Part shown: positions 9,401-16,693 of the stretch, in pieces
Layout of the letters: every line of letters begins with the position of its first letter
Numbering within the stretch: the stretch's first letter is position 1
DNA from: Deltaproteobacteria bacterium
GTDB lineage: Bacteria; Myxococcota; Myxococcia; SLRQ01
Direction: 5' to 3'
DNA: 64,000 bases
NCBI GenBank assembly: GCA_007130885.1
Contig: SLRQ01000058.1
Location: 40,834-104,833 of the forward strand
The notes under the pieces: generated by a model
Databases searched by the model: none
What the model was told of the DNA's origin: nothing
What the model saw: only the letters and a program-made list of their open reading frames with translations
Position numbers and translations under genes: made by a program

Positions 9401-10958
9401 GCTTGCCATGTTCGGAGGCGTCTTGTGGGGCGGGATGGCGTGGGCGATGGTTTTCGGCTTGGCCTTGGCCACGGTCCTCACGTTGGTGGTGATCCCTTGT
9501 CTGTACGTCGTGGCTTTCGAGCGCCGCGAGTCGAGTTCGGACGACAGTGGCGCGAAGGTGTCCGCGGGAGCCGCGGCCGCCGTGCTCATCGCAGGATTGA
9601 TCCCTTGCGGGCCCGCCATGGCCGATGACGCCCCCACATCTCCGCATCCTTTAGAACGATACCTCGCTCAAGCCAACCGTTATGCGCGTCCCATGATGGA
9701 GGCGGAGCTCGACTTGGAGCTGGGTATGGCCCGGCAGGGCATGGCGAGGGCTTCCTTTCTTCCGCAGGTAGGGGCTCTTGCCACGGCCACTCGCCTGGAT
9801 CAGGCTCACGCCCTCGAGCTGGACACGGCCATGCTTGGCATGCCCATCGATATACCCCCCCTGGTGCTCGCCGAGCAGAATGTCTACGGCTTGGGAGCGA
9901 CGCTCACCCTGCCGCTTTACACCGGTGGCCGGCGGCTCGCGCTGCTGGAGGCCAGTCGCCATGGGGTTTCGGCCCTCTCGCGGGCTTACGAGGCGGTAGA
10001 GGCCGGAGTCGCTTTCGGCACTGCCGCGTCCTACGTTCGGGTGCTGGAGTCTTACGGTCGTGTACGGGTTCTCGAGGAAGCCTTGGCCGTGGATGAGCGG
10101 CTGGCACAGGTGGCCCGGGAAAAAGCTGAAGCCGAGATGGCCGTAGCCTTCGACGTTTCCTACGCCGAGACCATGGCCGCGAACACCGAACGCCTGCTGG
10201 CCATGGCTCGCAGTGAGGCGAGGCAGCGTGCCCAGGCTTTCAACGATCTCGTAAGCGCGCCCCTCGATGCCACGGTCGATTTGAGGCCGGTTCGAGTAGA
10301 TCCCTCTTTTCATCCGGATCTCGATGATCTACTGCCGGCAGTTGAGAACCGGCCCGAGATGACGGCTCGCCGCGAGGCGGTGCGGGCGAGTAAGGCGGGA
10401 GTGCGCGCGTCGCGGGGAGAAGCGCTTCCGTCGGTCGCCTTGGTGGGAGAGGGCGGCTACAAGGAAGGAGAGGTGGGATTCGTCGAAGGTCGAGGGTACT
10501 GGATGGTGACGGCCGCGATGCAGTGGAACATCGATCCGGTCGCCGTTCGCCGGGTGAGCAAGGCGAGAGTGGAATCGCGCCGTGCGGCTCATGAGGCGTT
10601 CGATACTCGTCGCAGCCTCGAGTTGGAGTTGCGGCAGGCTCATCAGCTACACATGGACACCGAAACCATACTGAAAGTCGCGGCTCGGGCGGTGAGCACG
10701 GCCGAGCAGGGACTCTCCAACGCGCGCGAAGCTTACGATGCCGGCGTGCTCGGCGTGGCACCGGTTTTGGATGCCTCCCGAGCTCTTGCCGATGCGAAGG
10801 AAGGCTATCTCCGCGCTTACTATGCGAGGGTCCTCTCGGAGTTTCAGCTTCGATATAGAGCGGGTCTGGAAGTCATCACCCCCTCCCATCTGGATGCGGA
10901 GGACCCGTTCGCCGGCCTGCCGGAGGTGCACACCATGGCAGGAAGCGATTTGCCATGA
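6462..10958 (+). CDS. RND efflux permease fused to TolC-type outer-membrane factor
   Basis: This single 1498-residue frame encodes two normally separate efflux components. Residues 1 to about 1025 form a full RND permease: N-terminal membrane segment, two large periplasmic loops and 12 membrane segments, including VDNAIIITENVAVHLQRG in the TM4 region. Residues 1055-1498 form a complete TolC-like outer-membrane factor (LPLYTGGRR, helical repeats, LSEFQLRYRAG). The junction holds a hydrophobic stretch SAGAAAAVLIAGLIPC followed by a classic signal-peptidase site (AMA before DD, residues 1052-1056), so the C-terminal part could be exported and cleaved off after translation. An internal GTG at 9558 could also initiate the second half, but it has no good ribosome site and no basic n-region. 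With the adaptor, two genes encode a whole tripartite pump. Confidence 0.9.
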   Translation: MNLPAFSLRYKSLISLLLILATAIGLASYGQMSRREDPDVKIALALVVTIWAGASAEQVERFITNPIEDEAQEIGQVERVRSTTRDNISVVFVNAAFESDTDMVFQELRNRLAEIDLPDEVMGPDVYDDFGDVTAMIWALSSETASPDELSRWADRFETRLRRIESVGRIVRVGDQPRAVYIEGPLESFTQYGFSPLTAARIIEAQNVNLPSGYVRTGSERLRLETSGDFGREISDTDAGDGSAARRPMNLAERIGEAIIDVSEESGHPLRVRDVFDVRQGWLDPPFEEMLANGLPALALDVRMRLGHNIVEMGREVRAEAAEFEKTLPSDIELQLLHDQPHQVDTFVGDFMQNLVQGLFVVIVVIFLAMGLRTAGIVAASLPLSVVFTFAVMPLVGVDLEIVSIGAFIVALGMLVDNAIIITENVAVHLQRGSEPKRAAYEGAQEIIVPVVTGTMATVCAFLPLLLLKGEIGVYIRALPIVVSASLIASMILGLTMTPILAAWWMRKQPRRADPAETLPTRLYGRFMQGALKLRYLVILLAVASLAGALLLVPVVGLSFFPEAYRDQLTIDVWLPESASIAETRSVVEEVIDIVSEDEHVTGHAAYVGKGGPRFHITVVPVFNTTNYGQVMVNTSHPRETPAVIERLNEEFRTRIAGARITASPLYMGIPVEAPIVVRITGPDLDVMKGISNEVQDVIRAVPGSYNVRDTTGEELVSLHVEVDPDAALTAGVSQTDVALALLSGYEGMPITSVREGDDEVRVFMRMKGEERTLDNLEAILVPSQVTGEKVPLSAFAEVIPRWQPSMIQHHNGRRVISVLSGSHGRLADDVLRDALPNIEGLDLPEGYSLDIAGEHVARQEAFEDLAGVFALILALLLLMLVVQFNSIVRALVILASVPLAMVGAVFGLLVSGNTFGFMAFLGVVSLAGMVIKNAVVWVEFVDRAIEKGDSLREAVIRAGQMRLRPILLTASTTIGAILPLAMFGGVLWGGMAWAMVFGLALATVLTLVVIPCLYVVAFERRESSSDDSGAKVSAGAAAAVLIAGLIPCGPAMADDAPTSPHPLERYLAQANRYARPMMEAELDLELGMARQGMARASFLPQVGALATATRLDQAHALELDTAMLGMPIDIPPLVLAEQNVYGLGATLTLPLYTGGRRLALLEASRHGVSALSRAYEAVEAGVAFGTAASYVRVLESYGRVRVLEEALAVDERLAQVAREKAEAEMAVAFDVSYAETMAANTERLLAMARSEARQRAQAFNDLVSAPLDATVDLRPVRVDPSFHPDLDDLLPAVENRPEMTARREAVRASKAGVRASRGEALPSVALVGEGGYKEGEVGFVEGRGYWMVTAAMQWNIDPVAVRRVSKARVESRRAAHEAFDTRRSLELELRQAHQLHMDTETILKVAARAVSTAEQGLSNAREAYDAGVLGVAPVLDASRALADAKEGYLRAYYARVLSEFQLRYRAGLEVITPSHLDAEDPFAGLPEVHTMAGSDLP

Positions 10959-11581
10959 GAGCGCCGGCAATAGTGGCCGCTTTTTGGCTTTTGGTGGGTA
11001 GCGGGCTGCCGGGTGAGGTCTGGGCGGGGGAGGGCTCCGGCCGACCGGCTGGTGGCAACCCGGCAGGAGAACCGGGCATGGAGCTGGTGTTGCCGAGCGA
11101 TCTGATTCGCGTTCCTGAACCGCGGTCCGCAATCGAGCGCTTGGACTGGACGTGGCTGGCCGCCGGTCTTACGGCGTTCGCGGGTTCGGCGGCGGTGCTT
11201 ACGGGCTTGGATGCTTGGTCGCTCGAGGCGGACCTTCAAAACCGGCTGGACGATGCCCGCTCCAGCGTCCAACCGGGCATCATGGTCGTCGATCTTGCTG
11301 ACCGCGCGGAGCGCCGGGCGAATCAGACGACCGTTCTATGGGGGGTTACGGCGGCTCTTGGTGTAGCCACCGGAGCGGCGTATTTTTGGGAAACCTCGCG
11401 GACCTCCTCCTCGTCCGGAGCGGATAAGAGTGATGGAGCCGAGGGCTCGATCGAACGAGAGTCCATAGGCCCGCAAGGACGTGCGACAAACCGGGATCTC
11501 GAAGCGTCTCACCGGCTGCGTCTTGTGGGTGCGTTTGGATCGAATGCAGCCGGTCTACTGATTAGTTGGAGCTTTCCATGA
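10955..11581 (+). CDS. Exported/membrane hypothetical protein of efflux operon
   Basis: This 208-residue protein has an N-terminal signal peptide (VAAFWLLVGSGLPGEVWA). Two hydrophobic segments (WLAAGLTAFAGSAAVLTGL and TVLWGVTAALGVATGAAYFW) flank a helical stretch, and a Ser-rich C-terminal part follows. This layout, a short helical loop between paired membrane spans, is seen in uncharacterised proteins of myxobacteria-like genomes. I recognise no function. Its start overlaps the pump stop codon by four bases and its stop overlaps the next start, so it is translated with the efflux genes and may be an accessory factor. Confidence 0.6.
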   Translation: MRAPAIVAAFWLLVGSGLPGEVWAGEGSGRPAGGNPAGEPGMELVLPSDLIRVPEPRSAIERLDWTWLAAGLTAFAGSAAVLTGLDAWSLEADLQNRLDDARSSVQPGIMVVDLADRAERRANQTTVLWGVTAALGVATGAAYFWETSRTSSSSGADKSDGAEGSIERESIGPQGRATNRDLEASHRLRLVGAFGSNAAGLLISWSFP

Positions 11582-12090
11582 GTCAGAGGCAAGCTTTTCA
11601 GCCTTTTTTGTTCCTCATGCGGACAATATGGGTTGCCGTTGCCGCTTTTGTGTTGGTGGCGCCGGGGGGATGCAGTGTCGATACCGACATCCCCGAGGGT
11701 GTGCTCCTCTCATGCTTCGACGGATCTCACTGTCCTTCGGGGTGGAGATGCGATCGGGCCACCGGCCTTTGTCTTTCGCCGGGCATGATGAGCCCGGTGG
11801 ACCCGGACCTGTATTCGGCCAGGAGGGATTTTTGCACCGCGCTCTGGAGCGCCGCCCAGCGTTGTCCAGGCGAGATGGAGGAGGTGCTCGGAGACGCAGC
11901 CCAAGTGTTCGATTTGCCGCAGGACAGCTTCGTGCACCTTTGCGTCACCGAAATGCTCGCCGACACCACCACGGCGGACATCTTCGAGCTTCGTGCGGGG
12001 ACCTTGATGATGCCGGTGCTTTCCTGCGATCAGCTGGCCGATCTCATGTGCGACATGATCGACGATCCGGAAGAGGCTCCTGGCTGCTAG
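11578..12090 (+). CDS. Cys-rich lipoprotein
   Basis: This 170-residue protein has a hydrophobic signal ending in VAPGGC, so Cys32 is a likely lipidation site. The mature part contains a short cysteine-rich module (LLSCFDGSHCPSGWRCD, then GLCL) that probably forms disulfides, as in many exported Deltaproteobacterial proteins. A helical domain with four more cysteines follows. No enzyme motif is visible. The start ATG at 11578 overlaps the preceding stop (ATGA), which supports this start over an in-frame TTG at 11566 and ties the gene to the efflux operon. Confidence 0.65.
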   Translation: MSQRQAFQPFLFLMRTIWVAVAAFVLVAPGGCSVDTDIPEGVLLSCFDGSHCPSGWRCDRATGLCLSPGMMSPVDPDLYSARRDFCTALWSAAQRCPGEMEEVLGDAAQVFDLPQDSFVHLCVTEMLADTTTADIFELRAGTLMMPVLSCDQLADLMCDMIDDPEEAPGC

Positions 12091-12200
12091 ACGGGCTCGT
12101 CCAAAGCGAGACGGTTTGACCCGGGGGCCCGTCATGGCTAAGGGCAATCGGTAGGCTTTACTTTCCAATGGGCGAAACATCCGGCAGGGGGACATGAGGT

Positions 12201-14315
12201 GTGGAGGGAGAAGTAGGCAATGATGCGGGGGACGGCTGGCCTTCGCATCAAGACAAAGTCGCGTTTCTCTCCTCATCGGACACCCACGGCGCCGCGGTGG
12301 ATGTGCGCGAGACCCACGTGGCTTGGGTGTTCCTCGCGGGTGAGCGGGCCTACAAGCTGAAAAAGCCTGTTCGGTTGCCCTTCCTCGACTACTCAACCTT
12401 GGACCGGCGAGCGCGTATCTGCGCCGAGGAGGTGCGCCTCAACCGAAGGCTGGCGCCGGAAGTCTACCTGGGCACGGTGCGGCTCACCCGTCCGTCCGCG
12501 GGTGCCCTGGCGATCGATGGCCCAGGTCCGACCGTGGAGTGGCTGGTTTCGATGCGGCGCCTTCCGGATGAAAGAATGCTCGATCGGGCCATGGAGTCCG
12601 GCAGTGTCGGCAAGGCCGAAGTGGAGGCTGTTGCGCGTAGGCTCTGGTGCTTCTACCGCGATGCGGAACCCGTGCCGGTCGACCACGAGAGCCACGTCGC
12701 GCTCTTCCTCCGGGAGCTGGATAAGAGTCGCCAGGTGTTCGGGGAGGATTATTTCGGGCGAACGGGCATGCGGGGTGTTGCGCTTGCGTCCAAGATTCGG
12801 CGCGTGCTCGCCAGCGGCCCGGAGATCGTGACCGAAAGGGTGGCAAGGGGGCTGATCGTCGAAGGGCACGGCGATCTTCGGCCGGAGCATGTGTGTCTTA
12901 CGAAGACACCGGTAGTCATCGACTGCCTGGAGTTCTCTCGAATGCTTCGCCTGGTGGACCCGTTCGATGAGCTTGCCTTTCTTTCGATGGAATGTGCAGT
13001 GGCGGGTGCGCGGTGGGTCGGCGGGACGATCTTGGATCTTTGCGCCGCCCTGCTGGGCGATAGGCCCTCCGAGCGACAGCTCGCGTTCTATACCGGCTAC
13101 CGCGCGGCTTTGAGAGCACGTCAGGCCGCGGCGCATCTTCTCGAGCCCGCGCCGCGCACTCCCGAGAAGTGGCTTCCGCTCGCGGAGCGCTACCTTGACG
13201 AAGCGGAGGCGGCCCTCGACACGCTTCTGGGCGCAAAAGCTCCGCCTCGAATCGAGAGAGAAGGGTCGCGGCCGGTAGAGAACGACCCCGACTTTTCCGC
13301 GCAATCCGGCACGACCGGCTTGAACGCGCCGTCCATCCGAGTCTTTGCTCTTGGCAATTCTCGGGAACTCGGCTCGGCCGCAAGCAAGCTCCTGGGTCGT
13401 TCACTTGATCCTCACGAGGAGCGTGACTTCGAGGATGGCGAGCACAAGGCGCGGCCGCTGGTTGGCGTGCGCGGCAAGGATGTCTACGTCATATGCACGC
13501 TGGCCGGCGGCCCCGACGGTACGGTGAACGACTGGATGGTCAAGCTGCTCTTCTTTGTCGGCGCGTGCAAGGAGAACGGCGCCGCGCGGGTGACGGCAAT
13601 CGTTCCGTATCTGGCCTACGCGCGCAAGGAAAGGCAGACCAAGCGCCGCGATCCCGTGACGACACGCTATGTCGCGCAGCTATTCGAGGCGGCCGGAGTG
13701 GACGTGCTTGCAGCTCTCGACGTTCATAACGTTGCCGCTTTCCAGAATGCCTTCCGGTGCCAAACGGTGCATCTCGAGGCGTGCCCATTGTTCGTTCCGC
13801 GAATACACGCTCTCTCGAGCGGTCTTCCGGTAAAGATTTTCTCGCCGGACAGCGGCGGCGTAAAACGGGCCGAGCTGCTGCGCAGGCGTTACGAAGAAGC
13901 TACCGGCGCGGAGGCAGGTTTCGGCTTCTTGGAGAAGCACCGCAGCCGGGGGCGCGTCTGGGGAGATCTCTTTGCCGGCGAGGTCGCCGGTGCCGCGGTC
14001 TTCATCATTGACGACATCATTAGCAGCGGAGGCACTGCTTGCAGAGCGGCGCAGGCTTGCCGCAAGCGCGGCGCCGAGAAAGTATTCATAATGGCAACTC
14101 ATGCGCTGTTCGGCCCGCGCAGCCGGGATCTGCTAATGAATCCGGCGGTGGACCGCATCCTCGTAACCGACAGCCTTTCCACGGCTCCCAAGGCCGCGAG
14201 GGATCTTCCCGATGAAAGGCTGGATATCGTGCCGCTCGCGCCTCTGCTTGCCGAAGCAATCAGGCGCCTCCACGGCGAAGGCTCCATCTCCGATCTGCTG
14301 GGCATCGAAGAGTGA
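12201..14315 (+). CDS. APH-like kinase fused to PRPP synthetase
   Basis: This 704-residue fusion has two domains. Residues 1 to about 345 resemble the COG2187 aminoglycoside-phosphotransferase-like kinases, with the catalytic loop EGHGDLRPEHV near residue 220 followed by VIDCLEF where the family has its metal-binding acidic motif. Residues 378-700 form a ribose-phosphate pyrophosphokinase: VIPYLAYARKERQTKRRDPVT in pieces near 470, the SPDSGGVKRAE loop, and the PRPP-binding motif VFIIDDIISSGGT near 600. PRPP synthetase makes PRPP from ribose 5-phosphate and ATP. The attached kinase may supply a phosphorylated pentose, which is my inference. The GTG start at 12201 has AGGGGG about 9 bases upstream. 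Confidence 0.8.
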   Translation: MEGEVGNDAGDGWPSHQDKVAFLSSSDTHGAAVDVRETHVAWVFLAGERAYKLKKPVRLPFLDYSTLDRRARICAEEVRLNRRLAPEVYLGTVRLTRPSAGALAIDGPGPTVEWLVSMRRLPDERMLDRAMESGSVGKAEVEAVARRLWCFYRDAEPVPVDHESHVALFLRELDKSRQVFGEDYFGRTGMRGVALASKIRRVLASGPEIVTERVARGLIVEGHGDLRPEHVCLTKTPVVIDCLEFSRMLRLVDPFDELAFLSMECAVAGARWVGGTILDLCAALLGDRPSERQLAFYTGYRAALRARQAAAHLLEPAPRTPEKWLPLAERYLDEAEAALDTLLGAKAPPRIEREGSRPVENDPDFSAQSGTTGLNAPSIRVFALGNSRELGSAASKLLGRSLDPHEERDFEDGEHKARPLVGVRGKDVYVICTLAGGPDGTVNDWMVKLLFFVGACKENGAARVTAIVPYLAYARKERQTKRRDPVTTRYVAQLFEAAGVDVLAALDVHNVAAFQNAFRCQTVHLEACPLFVPRIHALSSGLPVKIFSPDSGGVKRAELLRRRYEEATGAEAGFGFLEKHRSRGRVWGDLFAGEVAGAAVFIIDDIISSGGTACRAAQACRKRGAEKVFIMATHALFGPRSRDLLMNPAVDRILVTDSLSTAPKAARDLPDERLDIVPLAPLLAEAIRRLHGEGSISDLLGIEE

Positions 14316-14373
14316 GCTCGCGGGTGCGGGGTGGCACCTGCCCGGGCGGTCGGCTAATATGACGCTCCTTGAA

Positions 14374-14380
14374 AAGGAGG
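14374..14380 (+). promoter_or_regulatory. Strong ribosome binding site deciding GTG start
   Basis: AAGGAGG lies 6 bases before the GTG at 14387. It fixes that codon as the start of the M42 peptidase rather than the TTG at 14369, which would lie upstream of the site. Confidence 0.7.
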
Positions 14381-14386
14381 AAGATT

Positions 14387-15418
14387 GTGGAGCTTTTGCG
14401 CAAGCTATCGAACGCGGCCGGTGTCCCCGGCCATGAGCATGAGGTTCGCGCCATTTGCCGCGATGCTCTGACCGGACACGTGGACGAGATCGAGGTGGAC
14501 CGGCTGGGCAACATAATCGGCCGGCTGGAGGGCCAAGGGCCGAAGGTGGCGGTGGCCGGGCACATGGACGAGATTGGCTTTCTCGTGTCCCACGTGGACA
14601 GTGAGAAGGGATTTGCCCGCATAGACCCGTTGGGCGGGTTCGATCCGCGGACCCTGCTGGCCTCGAGGGTCAACGTTCACACGCGTGGAGGAGCCTTGCC
14701 GGGCCTCGTTGGAAGCAAACCGATTCACATTCTGAAAGATGAGGAGAAGAAGCAGCCGCCGGAGATCTCCGACCTCTTCGTCGATTTTGGTATGCCTGGT
14801 GATGAAGTAGGCAGGCGGGTTCGAGTTGGCGACCCCGTTACCTTGCGTCAGGACTTCATGGAAGTAGGTAAGCTCGTCTCCGGAAAAGCACTGGACGATC
14901 GAATCGGTGTCTACGTCGGTATCGAGGCCATACGAAGGATGAAGCAGCGGAATGCCGACGTCTACTTCGTTGGCACGGTCCAGGAAGAAGTCGGCTTACG
15001 AGGTGCGCGAACAAGCGCTTTCTCGATAGCTCCTGATATTGCGGTCGCCCTCGATGTCACGGTCGCTTGCGATGTGCCCGGAGTGCAACCGCATGAGCAG
15101 GTAACGGCGCTTGGCAAGGGCGTGGCGATAAAGGTCAAGGATTCGGCTTCGATCTCTCATCCCGGGCTCGTTCGATTCTTGGTGGACCTAGCCGAGGAAG
15201 AGAAGATTCCTCACCAAATGGAGATCCTGCCGCGTGGAGGCACTGATGCCGGTGCCATGCAGATGGCGCGCGAGGGGGTCGCGGTCGTGTCGCTGTCTAT
15301 TCCAACGCGCTATGTCCACTCGGTTGTGGAGGCTGCGCACCAAGATGACATCGAGTCCGCGATAGCATTGCTTACAGCGTTTCTGGAGAACTGCCACAAG
15401 GCGGATCTACAGCTCTAG
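14387..15418 (+). CDS. M42-family metallo-aminopeptidase
   Basis: This 343-residue cytoplasmic di-metal peptidase of the M42 (glutamyl aminopeptidase/FrvX/endoglucanase M) family has all metal and catalytic positions. They are AGHMDEIG near residue 60 (His, Asp), GKALDDRIG (bridging Asp), VQEEVGLRG (catalytic Glu and metal Glu), ALDVTVACD (Asp) and RYVHSVVE (His). It should form a large self-compartmentalised oligomer that trims N-terminal residues from peptides. The length is typical. It stands alone, between the PRPP synthetase fusion and the GNAT protein, so no pathway is implied by its neighbours. Confidence 0.92.
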   Translation: MELLRKLSNAAGVPGHEHEVRAICRDALTGHVDEIEVDRLGNIIGRLEGQGPKVAVAGHMDEIGFLVSHVDSEKGFARIDPLGGFDPRTLLASRVNVHTRGGALPGLVGSKPIHILKDEEKKQPPEISDLFVDFGMPGDEVGRRVRVGDPVTLRQDFMEVGKLVSGKALDDRIGVYVGIEAIRRMKQRNADVYFVGTVQEEVGLRGARTSAFSIAPDIAVALDVTVACDVPGVQPHEQVTALGKGVAIKVKDSASISHPGLVRFLVDLAEEEKIPHQMEILPRGGTDAGAMQMAREGVAVVSLSIPTRYVHSVVEAAHQDDIESAIALLTAFLENCHKADLQL

Positions 15419-15460
15419 ACGTCGCTTTACGCACATAATCCATCGCCTAGGCAGCGACGT
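15419..15460. repeat. Inverted repeat after M42 peptidase gene
   Basis: ACGTCGCT at 15419-15426 is perfectly inverted as AGCGACGT at 15453-15460 with a 26-base loop. It could act as a weak terminator, but the loop is long and there is no T tract. Confidence 0.3.
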
Positions 15461-15504
15461 GTGGTCTTCTGCCGCGGGTGTGGACCCAATCATCGGGGTT
15501 CGCC

Positions 15505-16629
15505 ATGCAAGCCATGCAAGCAGTCGACCCTCAGCTCCGCCAGGCCCGAAGCCACGACAACACGCAGCTGATCGGCCTGGCCCGTGCTGCGCCGATGCAG
15601 GGCGGAATTCGTGTTTTCGCTGACCGCGCGCCGGATTTCTTCGCCCTAGCGGACCTTCAAGGAGACTCCCAAGTTCTCGTTGTGGAGGAACAAGGGGAGA
15701 TCGTTGCAAGCTTGACCATCAGCAAGCGGCTGGAGACATGGTTTGGAGAGCCTCGCTCTATGCTGCATGTCGGTGACATGCGGGTGTTGCCGCGGCGACG
15801 CGCTAAAGGCATGGCCAGGCTGCTCGCCATGCGATGGTTCGACGATTTGGCCGAGACGGGCGTTGATGGTGGGGGCTTCGAGATCATGCATGACAATCGT
15901 AACGCCCTTGGTCTCTTGAAGTTGTTCGAAGAGCGGCCCGATCTGCGGCCCTCGGAGCTGGGGCAAGCCAAAATTTATCAGGTTCTGCCTTTATGGAAGC
16001 ACCGCGTCGATAAGACGCTCGATTATCGAAAAGCCACCGCCTCGGATGCCTCCGCCTTGGCCGACCTGCTTCAGCAAAGCTACGAGGATTATAACGGGCA
16101 TCCCCAATTCACCCCCGACTCATTGAACGAGCTGATGCAGCAGCACCCCTCGTTTACGTGGAATGATATTTGGCTTGCCGAGAAGAGAGGCAAGCTGCTT
16201 GCTTGCGCCGGCTTTTGGGACCAGAAGAGCGTTCGCCGCACGGTCGTCGAGACGTTTTCTTCCTCGATCCATGTGATTGCAGCTTCTCTTCGTTTGGTGC
16301 GTCCCATACTTGGGTTGCCGGAGATACCAAGGCCCGGTCAAGCTCTAAGCTACGGGTTCGTGCGATTCCCCGCGCATCTTCCCGGTGAAAGGGCTGCTCT
16401 TGGAAGCCTTTGCCGACATCTCCTGAACGAAGTGCGGAAGACGCGAAAGTATCAGTTCGTCTGGTTCAGCTTCCACAGTCAGGATCCGATGCAGGGGGTA
16501 TTGGACGGCTTGGTCAAGCTCAGCATGCCAATCAAGCTGTTTCACTGCTCACCCGTCAAACGTAAGGCGGAATGGTCAAGAGAACCTCTACTTGAACGCA
16601 CGCCCTACGTGGACTTTTCGCTGGTATGA
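15505..16629 (+). CDS. Tandem GNAT acetyltransferase-like protein
   Basis: This 374-residue protein has two GNAT-like halves. The first (residues 10-170) has the acetyl-CoA binding region MLHVGDMRVLPRRRAKGMARLLA, here in two overlapping pieces, a fair match to the R/Q-x-x-G-x-A motif. The second (about 175-360) begins DYRKATASDASALADLL, a common GNAT opening, but its CoA motif is degenerate. The substrate is unknown. Its stop is 64 bases before the ATP-grasp gene on the same strand, so the two may act together in making or modifying a small amide-containing molecule. I chose the ATG at 15505 over the GTG at 15478 because GGGG lies nearby and the family N-terminus starts there. Confidence 0.75.
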   Translation: MQAMQAVDPQLRQARSHDNTQLIGLARAAPMQGGIRVFADRAPDFFALADLQGDSQVLVVEEQGEIVASLTISKRLETWFGEPRSMLHVGDMRVLPRRRAKGMARLLAMRWFDDLAETGVDGGGFEIMHDNRNALGLLKLFEERPDLRPSELGQAKIYQVLPLWKHRVDKTLDYRKATASDASALADLLQQSYEDYNGHPQFTPDSLNELMQQHPSFTWNDIWLAEKRGKLLACAGFWDQKSVRRTVVETFSSSIHVIAASLRLVRPILGLPEIPRPGQALSYGFVRFPAHLPGERAALGSLCRHLLNEVRKTRKYQFVWFSFHSQDPMQGVLDGLVKLSMPIKLFHCSPVKRKAEWSREPLLERTPYVDFSLV

Positions 16630-16693
16630 CAACAAGACGCCCACCTCGCTGTGGGCCGCGGGCGCCGGGGCCGAGAGAATTCCACCCAATCAA

